Shown: positions 46,592-55,606, counted from the stretch's first letter. The stretch is 64,000 nucleotides of DNA from an uncultured Flavobacteriaceae bacterium (GCA_943787365.1 CALSMD010000006.1:199984-263983); one strand, 5' to 3'. Notes: generated from the sequence alone by a model not told the origin. A program made the numbers and translations.

Positions 46592-47569
46592 TTATTTATA
46601 TAAAACTTTTTTTACTGCCTTTACAACATCTTCGCTGTTAGGCAGCCATTCTTCTAATAATACTGGTGAATATGGGGCCGGAGTATCGGCTGTGTTGATT
46701 TTTATAATTGGAGCATCTAAAAAATCAAATGCTTTTTCTTGAACTTGATATGTAATTTCTGTTGATACATTTCCAAAAGGCCACGCTTCTTCAAGAATTA
46801 CTAAGCGATTTGTTTTTTTAACAGAATCCAAAATCGTATTGATATCTAAAGGACGAACAGTTCTTAAGTCGATCACCTCGCATGAGACTCCTTCTTTAGC
46901 TAAGGCATCCGCAGCGGCATAAGCTTCTTTTATGATTTTTCCAAAAGACACAATCGTAACATCGCTTCCTTCACGTTTGATCTCAGCAACTCCAATTGGT
47001 AAAATATATTCCCCTTCCGGTACTTCGCCTTTATCGCCATACATTTGCTCACTCTCCATAAAAATTACTGGATCGTCATCGCGGATAGCCGCTTTTAATA
47101 ATCCTTTTGCATCGTACGGATTAGACGGTACAATCACTTTTAGACCTGGACAATTAGCAAACCAATTTTCAAACGCTTGTGAATGGGTAGCCCCTAACTG
47201 ACCCGCAGACCCTGTTGGCCCTCTAAAGACAATAGGACACTTGAACTGTCCTCCAGACATTTGTCTGATTTTGGCGGCATTATTTATAATTTGATCAATT
47301 CCTACCAATGAGAAATTAAACGTCATAAATTCAACAATAGGTCGATTTCCTGTCATGGTTGATCCCACAGCTATTCCTGAAAATCCTAACTCTGCAATGG
47401 GCGTATCAATAACACGCTTGGCTCCGAACTCATCCAGCATTCCTTTAGATGCTTTGTAAGCGCCATTATACTCGGCAACTTCTTCACCCATTAAATAAAT
47501 GCTCTCATCGCGACGCATTTCTTCACTCATCGCTTCACATATTGCCTCTCTAAATTGAATTGTTTTCAT
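46592..47569 (-). CDS. pdhB: pyruvate dehydrogenase E1 component, beta subunit
   Basis: This 325-residue subunit forms the E1 heterotetramer that decarboxylates pyruvate with thiamine diphosphate. Signatures are FREAICEAMSEEMRRDESIY, MGEEVAEYNGAYKASKG, DTPIAELGFSGIAVGS, GPTGSAGQLGATHSQ and LEEAWPFGNVSTEI. The longest frame adds 14 residues (from 47611); MKTIQFREAI at 47569 is the family start and sits 15-20 nt after a good promoter. The alpha subunit and E2 are not in the window. A perfect palindrome lies upstream, shared with etfBA. Confidence 0.95.
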   Translation of the reverse strand: MKTIQFREAICEAMSEEMRRDESIYLMGEEVAEYNGAYKASKGMLDEFGAKRVIDTPIAELGFSGIAVGSTMTGNRPIVEFMTFNFSLVGIDQIINNAAKIRQMSGGQFKCPIVFRGPTGSAGQLGATHSQAFENWFANCPGLKVIVPSNPYDAKGLLKAAIRDDDPVIFMESEQMYGDKGEVPEGEYILPIGVAEIKREGSDVTIVSFGKIIKEAYAAADALAKEGVSCEVIDLRTVRPLDINTILDSVKKTNRLVILEEAWPFGNVSTEITYQVQEKAFDFLDAPIIKINTADTPAPYSPVLLEEWLPNSEDVVKAVKKVLYK

Positions 47570-47589
47570 TAATTGAATTTTATGAGGGA

Positions 47590-47623
47590 CAAAAATAAGA
47601 ATAATACTCAATTATAATTACAA
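47590..47623 (-). promoter_or_regulatory. pdhB promoter (TTG-N23-TATTTTTG)
   Basis: On the minus strand TTG (47621-47623) and TATTTTTG (47590-47597) match the Bacteroidota consensus with a 23-bp spacer. Confidence 0.6.
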
Positions 47624-47634
47624 GATTCTACTAA

Positions 47635-47660
47635 AATTTCCTATGCATGCATAGGAAATT
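47635..47660. promoter_or_regulatory. 26-bp perfect palindrome between pdhB and etfBA
   Basis: The half-site AATTTCCTATGCA is followed directly by its exact complement, with no spacer. It lies 12 bp upstream of the pdhB -33 element and 14 bp upstream of the etfB -7 box, so it covers the etfB -33 region. No T-run makes it a terminator. It looks like the operator of a dimeric regulator; none is encoded nearby. Confidence 0.7.
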
Positions 47661-47674
47661 AAAAGTTTTTTATT

Positions 47675-47682
47675 TACTTTCG
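47675..47682 (+). promoter_or_regulatory. -7-like box (TACTTTCG) of etfBA
   Basis: One base differs from TAnnTTTG. It lies 25 bp before the etfB ATG. The matching -33 position falls inside the palindrome. Confidence 0.5.
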
Positions 47683-47707
47683 TACACTCTAATTATAAGA
47701 ATAAAAA

Positions 47708-48454
47708 ATGAAACTATTAGTCTGTATTAGTCATGTTCCCGACACAACTTCTAAAATTAATTTTACTGAAGGAGATACTAAATTTGACACCAATGGGGTG
47801 CAATACGTCATTAATCCAAATGACGAGTTTGGATTAACCCGCGCAATGTGGTTTAAAGAAAAACAAAACGCCACAGTAGATGTGATCAGTGTTGGCGGTC
47901 CAGAAACCGAGCCAACGCTTCGAAAAGCACTTGCTATTGGAGCAGATGCAGCCATCCGTGTAAATGCAGAAGCGATAGACGGACATACGGTTGCTACTTA
48001 TTTAGCCGCTGCCGCAAAAGAAGGTACTTATGACCTTATTATTGCAGGTCGTGAATCTATTGATTACAATGGCGGTATGGTTCCTGGGATGTTGGCGGCA
48101 ATGCTCGATGCCAATTTTGTAACCAATTGCATTAGCTTGGAAATTGAGGGCACAAACGCCACAGCTGTTCGTGAAATTGATGGCGGGAAAGAAACCGTCT
48201 CAACGGTTCTACCACTCGTTATTGGAGGACAAAAAGGATTGGTAGAAGAAAGCGACCTAAGAATTCCAAATATGAGAGGAATTATGATGGCACGAAAAAA
48301 GCCACTCATTGTCGTTGAGCCCACTACTGAAACTTCAGAGACACATTCTGTTTCTTTTGAAAAACCAGCCCCTCGTGGTGCTGTTAAATTAGTAGAAGCC
48401 GATAATATTGATGAACTCATCAACCTTCTTCATAACGAAGCTAAAGTTATTTAA
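47708..48454 (+). CDS. etfB: electron transfer flavoprotein, beta subunit
   Basis: This 248-residue subunit binds AMP and, with EtfA, accepts electrons from acyl-CoA dehydrogenases. Signatures are CISHVPDTTSKINFTEGDTK, VINPNDEFGLTRAMWFKE, AIGADAAIRVNAEAIDG and LPLVIGGQKGLVEESDLRIP (the ETF-beta signature). It is followed 16 bp later by etfA. The promoter overlaps a palindrome shared with pdhB, suggesting joint control of acetyl-CoA-generating routes (inference). Confidence 0.96.
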   Translation: MKLLVCISHVPDTTSKINFTEGDTKFDTNGVQYVINPNDEFGLTRAMWFKEKQNATVDVISVGGPETEPTLRKALAIGADAAIRVNAEAIDGHTVATYLAAAAKEGTYDLIIAGRESIDYNGGMVPGMLAAMLDANFVTNCISLEIEGTNATAVREIDGGKETVSTVLPLVIGGQKGLVEESDLRIPNMRGIMMARKKPLIVVEPTTETSETHSVSFEKPAPRGAVKLVEADNIDELINLLHNEAKVI

Positions 48455-48470
48455 TTTTAAAAAAAGAATT

Positions 48471-49424
48471 ATGTCCGTTTTAGTATATACAGAATCCGAT
48501 CAAGGAAAATTCAAAAAAGCAGCTTTAGAAGCTGCATCATATGGCAAGGCCGTAGCAGAAGCTATGGGCACAAACCTAGTGGCACTAACTTTTAACGCAA
48601 ACGATGCTTCTGAGTTAGGAACTTACGGCGTAGAAAAGGTGTTAAACGTAAACACAGTGAGTGTATTTAATGCCAAAATATATGCAGATATCATCAGACA
48701 AGCTTCAGAAAAAGAAGCCGCAACAGTTGTCATTTTAAGTGCAAGTGCCGACAGTCGTTATATTGCACCTCTTTTAGCGGTTGGACTGAAGGCTGGCTAC
48801 GCATCCAATGTCGTTGCAGCTCCCTCGAGCTTAAGCCCTTTTGTTGTAAAACGCACTGCCTTTACAAATAAAGCGTTTTGCAATACTGAAATTTCAACTG
48901 CAGTAAAAATCATAGGGGTCTCTAATAATTCGTTTGGTTTGGTAGAAAATATGACTACGACACAACTAGAAGATTTTTCTCCTAACTTGGTAAACTCTTC
49001 AACAAAAGTAACCTCGGTTGATAAAGCAAGTGACAAAGTCAGTATTGCAGATGCAGAAGTCGTAGTGTCGGCAGGTCGTGGATTAAAAGGTCCTGAAAAT
49101 TGGGGGATGGTCGAAGAATTGGCAGACGTTCTTGGAGCTGCAACCGCTTGTTCGAAACCTGTGTCTGATTTGGGATGGAGACCCCACAGTGAACATGTAG
49201 GACAAACAGGGAAACCTGTGGCAACAAACTTATACATTGCCATTGGAATTTCGGGGGCTATTCAGCATTTGGCAGGAATTAATTCTTCTAAAGTAAAAGT
49301 CGTTATTAATACCGATCCTGAGGCACCTTTTTTCAAAGCTGCCGATTATGGAATTGTAGGAGATGCTTTTGAAGTGGTGCCGCAATTGATTGAAAAATTA
49401 AAAATATTCAAAGCTCAAAATTAA
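48471..49424 (+). CDS. etfA: electron transfer flavoprotein, alpha subunit
   Basis: This 317-residue FAD-binding subunit passes electrons from acyl-CoA dehydrogenases to the membrane ETF:quinone oxidoreductase. The C-terminal FAD domain has VVSAGRGLKGPENWGMVEEL, PVSDLGWRPHSEHVGQTGK and YIAIGISGAIQHLAGINSSK. The frame is open 21 codons further up and overlaps etfB, but MSVLVYTESDQGKFKKAALE at 48471 is the normal start. A hairpin with a T-run follows. Confidence 0.96.
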   Translation: MSVLVYTESDQGKFKKAALEAASYGKAVAEAMGTNLVALTFNANDASELGTYGVEKVLNVNTVSVFNAKIYADIIRQASEKEAATVVILSASADSRYIAPLLAVGLKAGYASNVVAAPSSLSPFVVKRTAFTNKAFCNTEISTAVKIIGVSNNSFGLVENMTTTQLEDFSPNLVNSSTKVTSVDKASDKVSIADAEVVVSAGRGLKGPENWGMVEELADVLGAATACSKPVSDLGWRPHSEHVGQTGKPVATNLYIAIGISGAIQHLAGINSSKVKVVINTDPEAPFFKAADYGIVGDAFEVVPQLIEKLKIFKAQN

Positions 49425-49427
49425 TGA

Positions 49428-49466
49428 GGTTTAAAACTTGTAGTTCGATTTGAACCACTGTTTTTT
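49428..49466 (+). terminator. terminator of etfBA
   Basis: GGTTTAAA (49428-49435) pairs with TTTGAACC (49449-49456) with one wobble; a T6 run follows after four bases. Confidence 0.5.
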
Positions 49467-49543
49467 ACTGCACTTTAATTATAAACTAATTTGTCAAGGG
49501 TTTGGTACTTTACGAATTAAAACTGTTCTTTGTGTTATAACTT

Positions 49544-50164
49544 ATGAGTTTAGTTCGTCTCAACATAAAAGGTATTTCATACAGTCAAACTCAAAGCGGT
49601 GCTTATGCTTTGATATTGAGTGAAGTAGATGGGCAACGAAAACTTCCAATTGTTATTGGAGCTTTCGAAGCACAATCTATCGCAATCGCTTTAGAAAAAG
49701 ACATCCAACCCCCAAGACCTTTAACGCACGATTTATTTAAAAACTTTTCCGATCGATTTGACATCGTTGTAAAACAAGTCATTATTCACAAATTAGTGGA
49801 TGGTGTGTTTTACGCCTCTCTTATTTGCGAACGCGACAAGATTGAAGAAATTATCGATGCGCGAACTAGCGATGCGATTGCACTCGCATTGCGTTTTTCT
49901 GCACCCATATTTACCTATAAAAACATTTTAGAAAAAGCTGGAATCATATTAAAAACAGATTCCAAAAAAGAAGATGAGGAAAATCAGCCTGAAGAGGTGT
50001 TGTTATTTGACGATTTAGAGTTGGAAACCGAAGAAATAGAAGTTTCTGACGACGGCTATACCTCTAAATCGATTAAAAAATTACAAGAGTTACTAACAAA
50101 GGCCGTTGCGGATGAAGATTATGAAACGGCTGCAAAGTTAAGAGACGAAATCTCTAAACGCTAA
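49544..50164 (+). CDS. bifunctional nuclease (DUF151) with UVR motif
   Basis: The protein has 206 residues. Residues 1-~135 form the bifunctional nuclease (BFN/DUF151) domain (LPIVIGAFEAQSIAIALEKD, PRPLTHDLFKN, IDARTSDAIALALRFSAPIF). An acidic linker leads to a C-terminal UvrB/UvrC interaction motif (LLTKAVADEDYETAAKLRDE). Plant and mycobacterial relatives have RNase/DNase activity; here the UVR motif suggests a link to nucleotide excision repair (inference). It is 11 bp upstream of the nucleoside transporter gene, so probably co-transcribed. Confidence 0.9.
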   Translation: MSLVRLNIKGISYSQTQSGAYALILSEVDGQRKLPIVIGAFEAQSIAIALEKDIQPPRPLTHDLFKNFSDRFDIVVKQVIIHKLVDGVFYASLICERDKIEEIIDARTSDAIALALRFSAPIFTYKNILEKAGIILKTDSKKEDEENQPEEVLLFDDLELETEEIEVSDDGYTSKSIKKLQELLTKAVADEDYETAAKLRDEISKR

Positions 50165-50175
50165 TAACAAGCAGA

Positions 50176-51570
50176 ATGAAAAAATTAATGCTAATTGTAT
50201 TTGTATTGTTTACAAATATCCAGTCGGTTGCCGCACAGGAATCCTCCGAAATCGTATCAAGTCAAGGGTTTACACTAAACAGTCTTTTTAGAGGACTTCT
50301 AGGAATGTTTGTGTTGATTTTGATCTCATACCTCTTGAGTTCCAACAGAAAAGCAATCAACTGGAGAACCGTTGGATTGGGTTTAGGAGCTCAGATCATT
50401 TTAGCCATTGGAGTTTTAAAAGTCCCGATTGTTCAATCATTTTTTGAGTGGGTTGGAAGTTTATTTATTGCGGTATTAGATTTTACAATGGAAGGAACTA
50501 AGTTTCTATTCGCTGCGTTTTCTACGGGGAAAATTGAAGCTCCTTTAGTAACGTTCGCTATTTCAATTTTACCAACGGTTATTTTCTTTTCGGCACTGAC
50601 GTCTGTTTTATTTTATTTAGGCATTATTCAGCGCGTTGTAAAAGGATTGGCTTGGCTGCTTAGTAAACTTCTTCAGGTTTCTGGAGCAGAGAGCTTGAGT
50701 GTTGCAGGAAATATATTTTTAGGTCAAACAGAATCGCCCTTAATGATTAAGGCGTATTTAGAAAAAATGAATCGTTCCGAAATATTATTAGTCATGATTG
50801 GCGGTATGGCAACAGTCGCCGGAGGTGTTTTGGCAGCTTATATTGGGTTTCTTGGTGGGGAAGATGAAGTCTTGCGTTTGTTTTATGCAAAACACTTACT
50901 AACCGCCTCTGTAATGGCAGCACCTGGTGCGATTGTCATCTCAAAAATGCTCTATCCACAAGTGGAAAAGATTGATAATGAAATTCATATCTCACAAGAA
51001 AAAATTGGCTCAAACATTTTAGAGTCCATTGCAAACGGGACTACTGAAGGCCTCAAACTCGCGTTAAATATTGGCGCAATGCTTTTGGTATTTTTAGCTT
51101 TTATTGCCATGATCAATGGAGTCCTTGGATGGGTTGGAAATTTCACCACGCTAAACGACTGGGTGGCATCAAATACATCTTATGAAGCATTCTCATTGGA
51201 ATTTATTCTAGGCTATGCTTTTGCTCCCCTAATGTGGTTGATAGGAATCGCAAAAGAAGATATCGCTCTAATGGGGCAGCTCTTAGGGATCAAACTTGCA
51301 GCAAGTGAATTTGTAGGTTATATTCAGTTAGCGGATCTTAAAAACCCCTTAAACTTATTGCATTTAAAATATGAAAAGTCCATCATTATGGCAACGTATA
51401 TGCTTTGTGGGTTTGCTAATTTTGCTTCTATTGGGATTCAAATTGGAGGAATAGGGTCGTTAGCGCCAGGGCAACGAAAAACACTTTCTGAGTTTGGAAT
51501 TAAAGCACTCATTGGGGGAACCATTGCCTCTCTTTTATCCGCAACGATTGCTGGTGCGATAATCGGCTAA
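50176..51570 (+). CDS. concentrative nucleoside transporter (CNT/NupC family)
   Basis: This 464-residue inner-membrane protein imports nucleosides with H+ or Na+. It has an N-terminal signal-like segment (NIQSVAAQ), then about ten membrane segments. CNT hallmarks are NIFLGQTESPLMIKAYLEKM, SVMAAPGAIVISKMLYPQ, GFANFASIGIQIGGIGSLAP and GIKALIGGTIASLLSATIAG. The neighbours (nuclease domain protein upstream; thyA and folA downstream) fit nucleoside salvage. A strong terminator ends the unit. Confidence 0.93.
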   Translation: MKKLMLIVFVLFTNIQSVAAQESSEIVSSQGFTLNSLFRGLLGMFVLILISYLLSSNRKAINWRTVGLGLGAQIILAIGVLKVPIVQSFFEWVGSLFIAVLDFTMEGTKFLFAAFSTGKIEAPLVTFAISILPTVIFFSALTSVLFYLGIIQRVVKGLAWLLSKLLQVSGAESLSVAGNIFLGQTESPLMIKAYLEKMNRSEILLVMIGGMATVAGGVLAAYIGFLGGEDEVLRLFYAKHLLTASVMAAPGAIVISKMLYPQVEKIDNEIHISQEKIGSNILESIANGTTEGLKLALNIGAMLLVFLAFIAMINGVLGWVGNFTTLNDWVASNTSYEAFSLEFILGYAFAPLMWLIGIAKEDIALMGQLLGIKLAASEFVGYIQLADLKNPLNLLHLKYEKSIIMATYMLCGFANFASIGIQIGGIGSLAPGQRKTLSEFGIKALIGGTIASLLSATIAGAIIG

Positions 51571-51597
51571 ATAGTTAATAACTTTTAAAATTATTAC

Positions 51598-51631
51598 AAG
51601 CTTCAATTTCTTTAAGATTGAAGCTTTTTTT
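51598..51631 (+). terminator. intrinsic terminator between the nucleoside transporter and thyA
   Basis: AAGCTTCAAT (51598-51607) and ATTGAAGCTT (51617-51626) form a perfect 10-bp stem with a 9-nt loop, followed by T-rich sequence. A TAACTTTA box (51637-51644) for thyA follows at once. Confidence 0.8.
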
Positions 51632-51659
51632 ATTTTTAACTTTACAAAAAAGCACTGAA

Positions 51660-52484
51660 ATGAAACAATATCTAGACCTTGTATCCCACGTACTAAACAC
51701 TGGAAATGAAAAAGGAGACCGTACCGGAACAGGCACTAAAAGTGTATTTGGACATCAAATGCGTTTCGATCTCAGTGAAGGATTTCCAATGGTGACTACC
51801 AAAAAATTGCATCTTAAATCTATTATTTATGAACTGCTTTGGTTTTTAAAAGGCGATACAAATACAGATTATCTAACCGAAAATGGTGTTAAAATCTGGA
51901 ATGCTTGGGCGGATGAAAATGGCGATCTTGGCCCTGTTTATGGACACCAATGGCGCAACTGGAATAGTGATGGAATTGATCAAATTACAGAAGTTATTGA
52001 AACCTTAAAAACAAATCCCAATAGCCGACGTATGTTGGTGTCTGCTTGGAATCCATCCGTACTTCCAGACACTTCAAAATCGTTTGGCGAAAATGTGGCA
52101 AATAATAAGGCCGCACTTCCTCCTTGTCATGCATTTTTTCAGTTTTATGTGAGCAATGGAAAATTATCTTGCCAATTGTATCAACGGAGTGCCGACATTT
52201 TTCTAGGAGTTCCGTTTAACATTGCTTCTTACGCACTACTTACCATGATGATGGCACAAGTTTGTGGTTATGAAGCTGGTGAGTTCATTCATACTTTTGG
52301 AGATGCTCATATTTATAGTAATCACATTGAGCAACTGGAAACACAACTCTCCAGAGAGTTACGCCCGCTTCCTAAAATGACTCTAAATCCAGAGATTACA
52401 GATATTTTTGACTTTACATTTGATGACTTCACTTTAGAAGGTTATGACCCTCACCCACACATCAAAGGGGCCGTTGCCGTTTAA
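51660..52484 (+). CDS. thyA: thymidylate synthase
   Basis: This 274-residue enzyme methylates dUMP to dTMP with methylene-tetrahydrofolate. Signatures are [32 protein letters not shown], the catalytic Cys in [13 protein letters not shown], and [20 protein letters not shown]. The end [14 protein letters not shown] is typical. A frame extension to 51618 runs through the terminator and promoter and was rejected. It is followed by folA, which regenerates the folate that ThyA oxidises. Confidence 0.97.
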   Translation: MKQYLDLVSHVLNTGNEKGDRTGTGTKSVFGHQMRFDLSEGFPMVTTKKLHLKSIIYELLWFLKGDTNTDYLTENGVKIWNAWADENGDLGPVYGHQWRNWNSDGIDQITEVIETLKTNPNSRRMLVSAWNPSVLPDTSKSFGENVANNKAALPPCHAFFQFYVSNGKLSCQLYQRSADIFLGVPFNIASYALLTMMMAQVCGYEAGEFIHTFGDAHIYSNHIEQLETQLSRELRPLPKMTLNPEITDIFDFTFDDFTLEGYDPHPHIKGAVAV

Positions 52485-52507
52485 TTTAACGGAAACCCTT
52501 ACTTTTG
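52474..52507 (+). promoter_or_regulatory. folA promoter inside the end of thyA (TTG-N23-TACTTTTG)
   Basis: TTG at 52474-52476 and TACTTTTG at 52500-52507 match the consensus. The box overlaps a TTG codon at 52505 that would otherwise be the longest folA start, so that start is unlikely. Confidence 0.55.
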
Positions 52508-52525
52508 TGCTCTAAGTTTATTCAA

Positions 52526-53035
52526 TTGAAAACAACAAACCATCCTTCAAACCTCTCACTTATTGTCGCCGTCTCTGAAAACGATGTGATTGGCAAAGAC
52601 AATGATTTGATATGGCATTTAAAAAATGATTTGAAACGCTTCAAAGAACTTACTTCTGGGCATTGCATTATCATGGGACGAAAAACCTTTGAGAGTTTTC
52701 CAAAGCCCTTACCCAACAGAACACACATTGTTATTACAAGACAACAAAATTATAAAACTCCCGAGGGTGTCATAGTCGTAAACTCTTTAGAATCGGCTAT
52801 TAAAAAAGCGGAATTAGATCCCAATCCATTTATTATTGGTGGCGGCGAAATTTACAAACAAGCTTTAAAAGTCGTGGATACAATCGAATTTACAAGAGTA
52901 CACCACAACTTTGAAGGGGATACTTTTTTTCCTGTTATCAACGAAACGATTTGGAAAGAAACCAATCGTATCTTTAATAAAAAAGATGATTTGCATAAAT
53001 TTGATTTTTCATACATCACATATAAAAGACGTTAA
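52526..53035 (+). CDS. folA: dihydrofolate reductase
   Basis: This enzyme reduces dihydrofolate to tetrahydrofolate with NADPH. Motifs are LSLIVAVSENDVIGKDNDLI, WHLKNDLKRFKELTSGH, IIMGRKTFESFPKPLPNR (NADPH binding) and PFIIGGGEIYKQAL. The open frame reaches TTG 52505, which lies inside the promoter box; the next initiator, TTG 52526, gives 169 residues and is preferred, though the true start may be later. It is coupled in function and position to thyA and lies 17 bp before fabD. Confidence 0.93.
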   Translation: MKTTNHPSNLSLIVAVSENDVIGKDNDLIWHLKNDLKRFKELTSGHCIIMGRKTFESFPKPLPNRTHIVITRQQNYKTPEGVIVVNSLESAIKKAELDPNPFIIGGGEIYKQALKVVDTIEFTRVHHNFEGDTFFPVINETIWKETNRIFNKKDDLHKFDFSYITYKRR

Positions 53036-53052
53036 AAAAAACATATAACATT

Positions 53053-53949
53053 ATGAAGGCATATATATTTCCAGGACAAGGCGCTCAATTTTCGGGGATG
53101 GGATTACCGCTCTATGAAAATTCAGCTGCAGCAAAATCACTTTTTGAACAAGCCAATGACATTTTAGGGTTTGACATTACATCCATTATGTTTGAAGGAA
53201 GTGTTAACGATTTAAAAGAAACGAAGGTGACACAGCCGGCGATTTTTTTGCATTCTGTTATTTTAGCAAAAAGCTTAGGGGAGAGCTTTCAACCGGATAT
53301 GGTTGCAGGGCATTCCCTTGGTGAGTTTTCAGCCTTGGTCGCAAATGGCACACTTCGTTTTGAAGATGGTTTAAGACTTGTTTCTCAACGTGCGCAGGCG
53401 ATGCAAAAAGCATGTGATTTAACAAAAGGAACGATGGCAGCCGTATTGGGGTTAGAAAATGAAATTGTTGAGAATACTTGCCAATCAATTGATGGAGTTG
53501 TAGTTGCTGCAAACTATAACTGTCCTGGGCAATTGGTAATTTCTGGTGCGGTTGATGCCATTCATTTGGCTTGTGATGCACTAAAAGAAAAAGGCGCACG
53601 ACGTGCCCTTGTACTCCCTGTTGGAGGAGCTTTTCATTCGCCTTTAATGTCGCCCGCAAAAGAACAATTGGCAGCGGCTATAGAAAATACAACATTCCAT
53701 ACACCTAGTTGTCCTATTTACCAAAATGTAACAGCGATGCCGGTTCTAAATGAAACAGAGATTAAATCAAATTTAATTTCCCAACTGACAGCGCCTGTCA
53801 AATGGACGCAATCGGTTCAGCAAATGATTCAGGATGGTGCAAATGAATTTATTGAAGTAGGGCCAGGCAATGTACTTCAAGGCTTAGTTAAAAAAATAGA
53901 TAGAGAAATGAATACAAAAGCAGCGACTTTTGAAAACGAAACGGCATGA
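53053..53949 (+). CDS. fabD: malonyl-CoA:ACP transacylase
   Basis: This 298-residue enzyme moves malonyl groups from CoA to acyl carrier protein for fatty-acid synthesis. The N-terminus AYIFPGQGAQFSGMGLPLYE, the nucleophile motif VAGHSLGEFSALVA, the catalytic His in GGAFHSPLMSPAKE, and FIEVGPGNVLQGLVKK are all present. Length is normal. The lspA start overlaps its stop by 4 bp (ATGA), so the two are translationally coupled. Confidence 0.97.
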   Translation: MKAYIFPGQGAQFSGMGLPLYENSAAAKSLFEQANDILGFDITSIMFEGSVNDLKETKVTQPAIFLHSVILAKSLGESFQPDMVAGHSLGEFSALVANGTLRFEDGLRLVSQRAQAMQKACDLTKGTMAAVLGLENEIVENTCQSIDGVVVAANYNCPGQLVISGAVDAIHLACDALKEKGARRALVLPVGGAFHSPLMSPAKEQLAAAIENTTFHTPSCPIYQNVTAMPVLNETEIKSNLISQLTAPVKWTQSVQQMIQDGANEFIEVGPGNVLQGLVKKIDREMNTKAATFENETA

Positions 53950-54449
53950 ACACTAAAAAAATCTTAATACTAATTCTCATCCTATTTAATATTGGTTTGG
54001 ATCAAGTTTCAAAAGAATATGTCCGCAAAAATGTAGTTCCAGGCTCAAGAACAGAGCTTTTAGGTTCACAGTTACAATTGATGAATGTAGAAAATTCAGG
54101 TGCATTTTTAAGCATGGGTAGCAACTCAAATCCAACGGTGAAGCTCATTTTTTTACTCATCCTGCCTGTAATTGTTTTGGGGGCTGTATTATATTATGTC
54201 TTTACCAGTAAAGCGCTTGACATCTTGTCGATTATAGGGATGTGTTGTATTGCAGGGGGTGGAATAGCCAATCTTTACGATCGATTTTTGTACGGCTCGG
54301 TGACCGATTTTTTGTATATAGATCTTGGTGGTGTGTTCAAAACGGGCATCTTTAACAGTGCCGATTTATCGGTGACTACAGGAATGATTTTGTTATTGAC
54401 ATCGTCTTTCTTAAGCCGACCCTCAAATACTATCGAATCGTCTAACTAA
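53946..54449 (+). CDS. lspA: lipoprotein signal peptidase (SPase II)
   Basis: This 167-residue inner-membrane aspartyl protease cleaves lipoprotein signal peptides. Four membrane helices are seen. The catalytic Asp residues are in IANLYDRFLYGSVTDFLY and FNSADLSVTTGMIL; the N-terminal Asp of LDQVSKEYV and the VENSGAF motif are also present. Many lipoproteins in this window are its expected substrates. It overlaps fabD by 4 bp and converges on the DegT gene with a 2-bp gap. Confidence 0.95.
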   Translation: MNTKKILILILILFNIGLDQVSKEYVRKNVVPGSRTELLGSQLQLMNVENSGAFLSMGSNSNPTVKLIFLLILPVIVLGAVLYYVFTSKALDILSIIGMCCIAGGGIANLYDRFLYGSVTDFLYIDLGGVFKTGIFNSADLSVTTGMILLLTSSFLSRPSNTIESSN

Positions 54450-54451
54450 TA

Positions 54452-55606
54452 TTATTTAGACAAAAAATCAAGAACAGACGAAGCAATAAAATCGATTTGA
54501 TCGTCGTCCAATTCGGTGTGCATTGGTAATGAGATAACTTGATCGATTAGAGCGTTTGTGACTTTAAAATCTGCATCATCATAACGTTCGTCTTGATAGG
54601 CTTTTTGCTTGTGTAATGGAATAGGATAATAAACTCCACAAGGAATATCTTTTGATTGCAAATGTGCCACCAAAGCATCGCGATCTGCATTTTGTATTTT
54701 TAACGTATATTGATGAAATACGTGGCAATCACAGTTGTCACAAATTGTTTCACATCCGTTACCCGCTTTTGGTGTGATAATATTATCATGGTTTTTGAAG
54801 GCGGCGTTGTATTTTCGAGCGGCAGATTGACGGGCTTTATTGTAAGCATCTAATTTTGGAAGTTTCGCGTCTAATACGGCTGCTTGGATCGAATCTAATC
54901 TAGAATTTACGCCTACGACATCGTGGTGATAGCGTTTGTACATTCCATGATTAACAATTCCTCTTATAGTGTGTGCTAAGTCATCATCATTCGTAAAAAT
55001 TGCCCCACCATCTCCATAACATCCTAAGTTTTTTGAAGGAAAAAAGGAGGTAGATGCTACGTGGCCAATCGTTCCTGCTTTGGCTTTTGAGCCATTTTCT
55101 GAAGTGTATGTTGCACCGATCGCTTGCGCATTATCTTCGATTACATATAAATTATGAGCTTTTGCCAGTTCCATTATGGCATCCATATTGGCACACTGAC
55201 CAAATAAATGTACGGGTACAATTGCTTTTGTTTTTGGGGTGATTGCTTTTTTGATTGCAGCAACATCAATATTGAATTTATCGGGATCCACATCCACTAA
55301 AACGGGAGTAAGTCCTAACAAAGCGATCACTTCAACAGTTGCGGCAAAGGTAAAATCGGCGGTGATAACTTCATCACCCGGTTTTAAACCCAATCCCATC
55401 ATCGCAATTTGTAAGGCATCGGTTCCATTGGCACATGGAATCACATGTTTGATCCCTAAGTAGGCTTCTAAATTTGCTTGAAATTCTTTAACTTTTGGGC
55501 CGTTGATAAAAGATGCGTTATCAATAACTTCTTGAATAGAAGTATTTACAACCTCTTTTATTGATGCATACTGACCTTTTAGGTCAACCATTTGAATTTT
55601 GTTCAT
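54452..55606 (-). CDS. DegT/DnrJ/EryC1/StrS family sugar aminotransferase
   Basis: This 384-residue PLP enzyme transfers amino groups to nucleotide keto-sugars for cell-surface glycans. The Schiff-base lysine is in TSFFPSKNLGCYGDGGAIF. Other signatures are CANGTDALQIAMMGLGLKPG, ADFTFAATVEVIALLG and VPVHLFGQCANMD. An insertion with five cysteines in eleven residues (CETICDNCDC) precedes HVFHQYTLKI; it could bind a metal. No other glycan genes adjoin it, so the sugar is unknown. Confidence 0.92.
   Translation of the reverse strand: MNKIQMVDLKGQYASIKEVVNTSIQEVIDNASFINGPKVKEFQANLEAYLGIKHVIPCANGTDALQIAMMGLGLKPGDEVITADFTFAATVEVIALLGLTPVLVDVDPDKFNIDVAAIKKAITPKTKAIVPVHLFGQCANMDAIMELAKAHNLYVIEDNAQAIGATYTSENGSKAKAGTIGHVASTSFFPSKNLGCYGDGGAIFTNDDDLAHTIRGIVNHGMYKRYHHDVVGVNSRLDSIQAAVLDAKLPKLDAYNKARQSAARKYNAAFKNHDNIITPKAGNGCETICDNCDCHVFHQYTLKIQNADRDALVAHLQSKDIPCGVYYPIPLHKQKAYQDERYDDADFKVTNALIDQVISLPMHTELDDDQIDFIASSVLDFLSK

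Noticed and set aside
48797..49243. Long antisense frame (148 codons) within etfA, and similar antisense frames in sdhA, fabD and elsewhere
   Set aside because: They lie wholly opposite well-recognised genes, have no family features, and reflect codon bias of the real strand.
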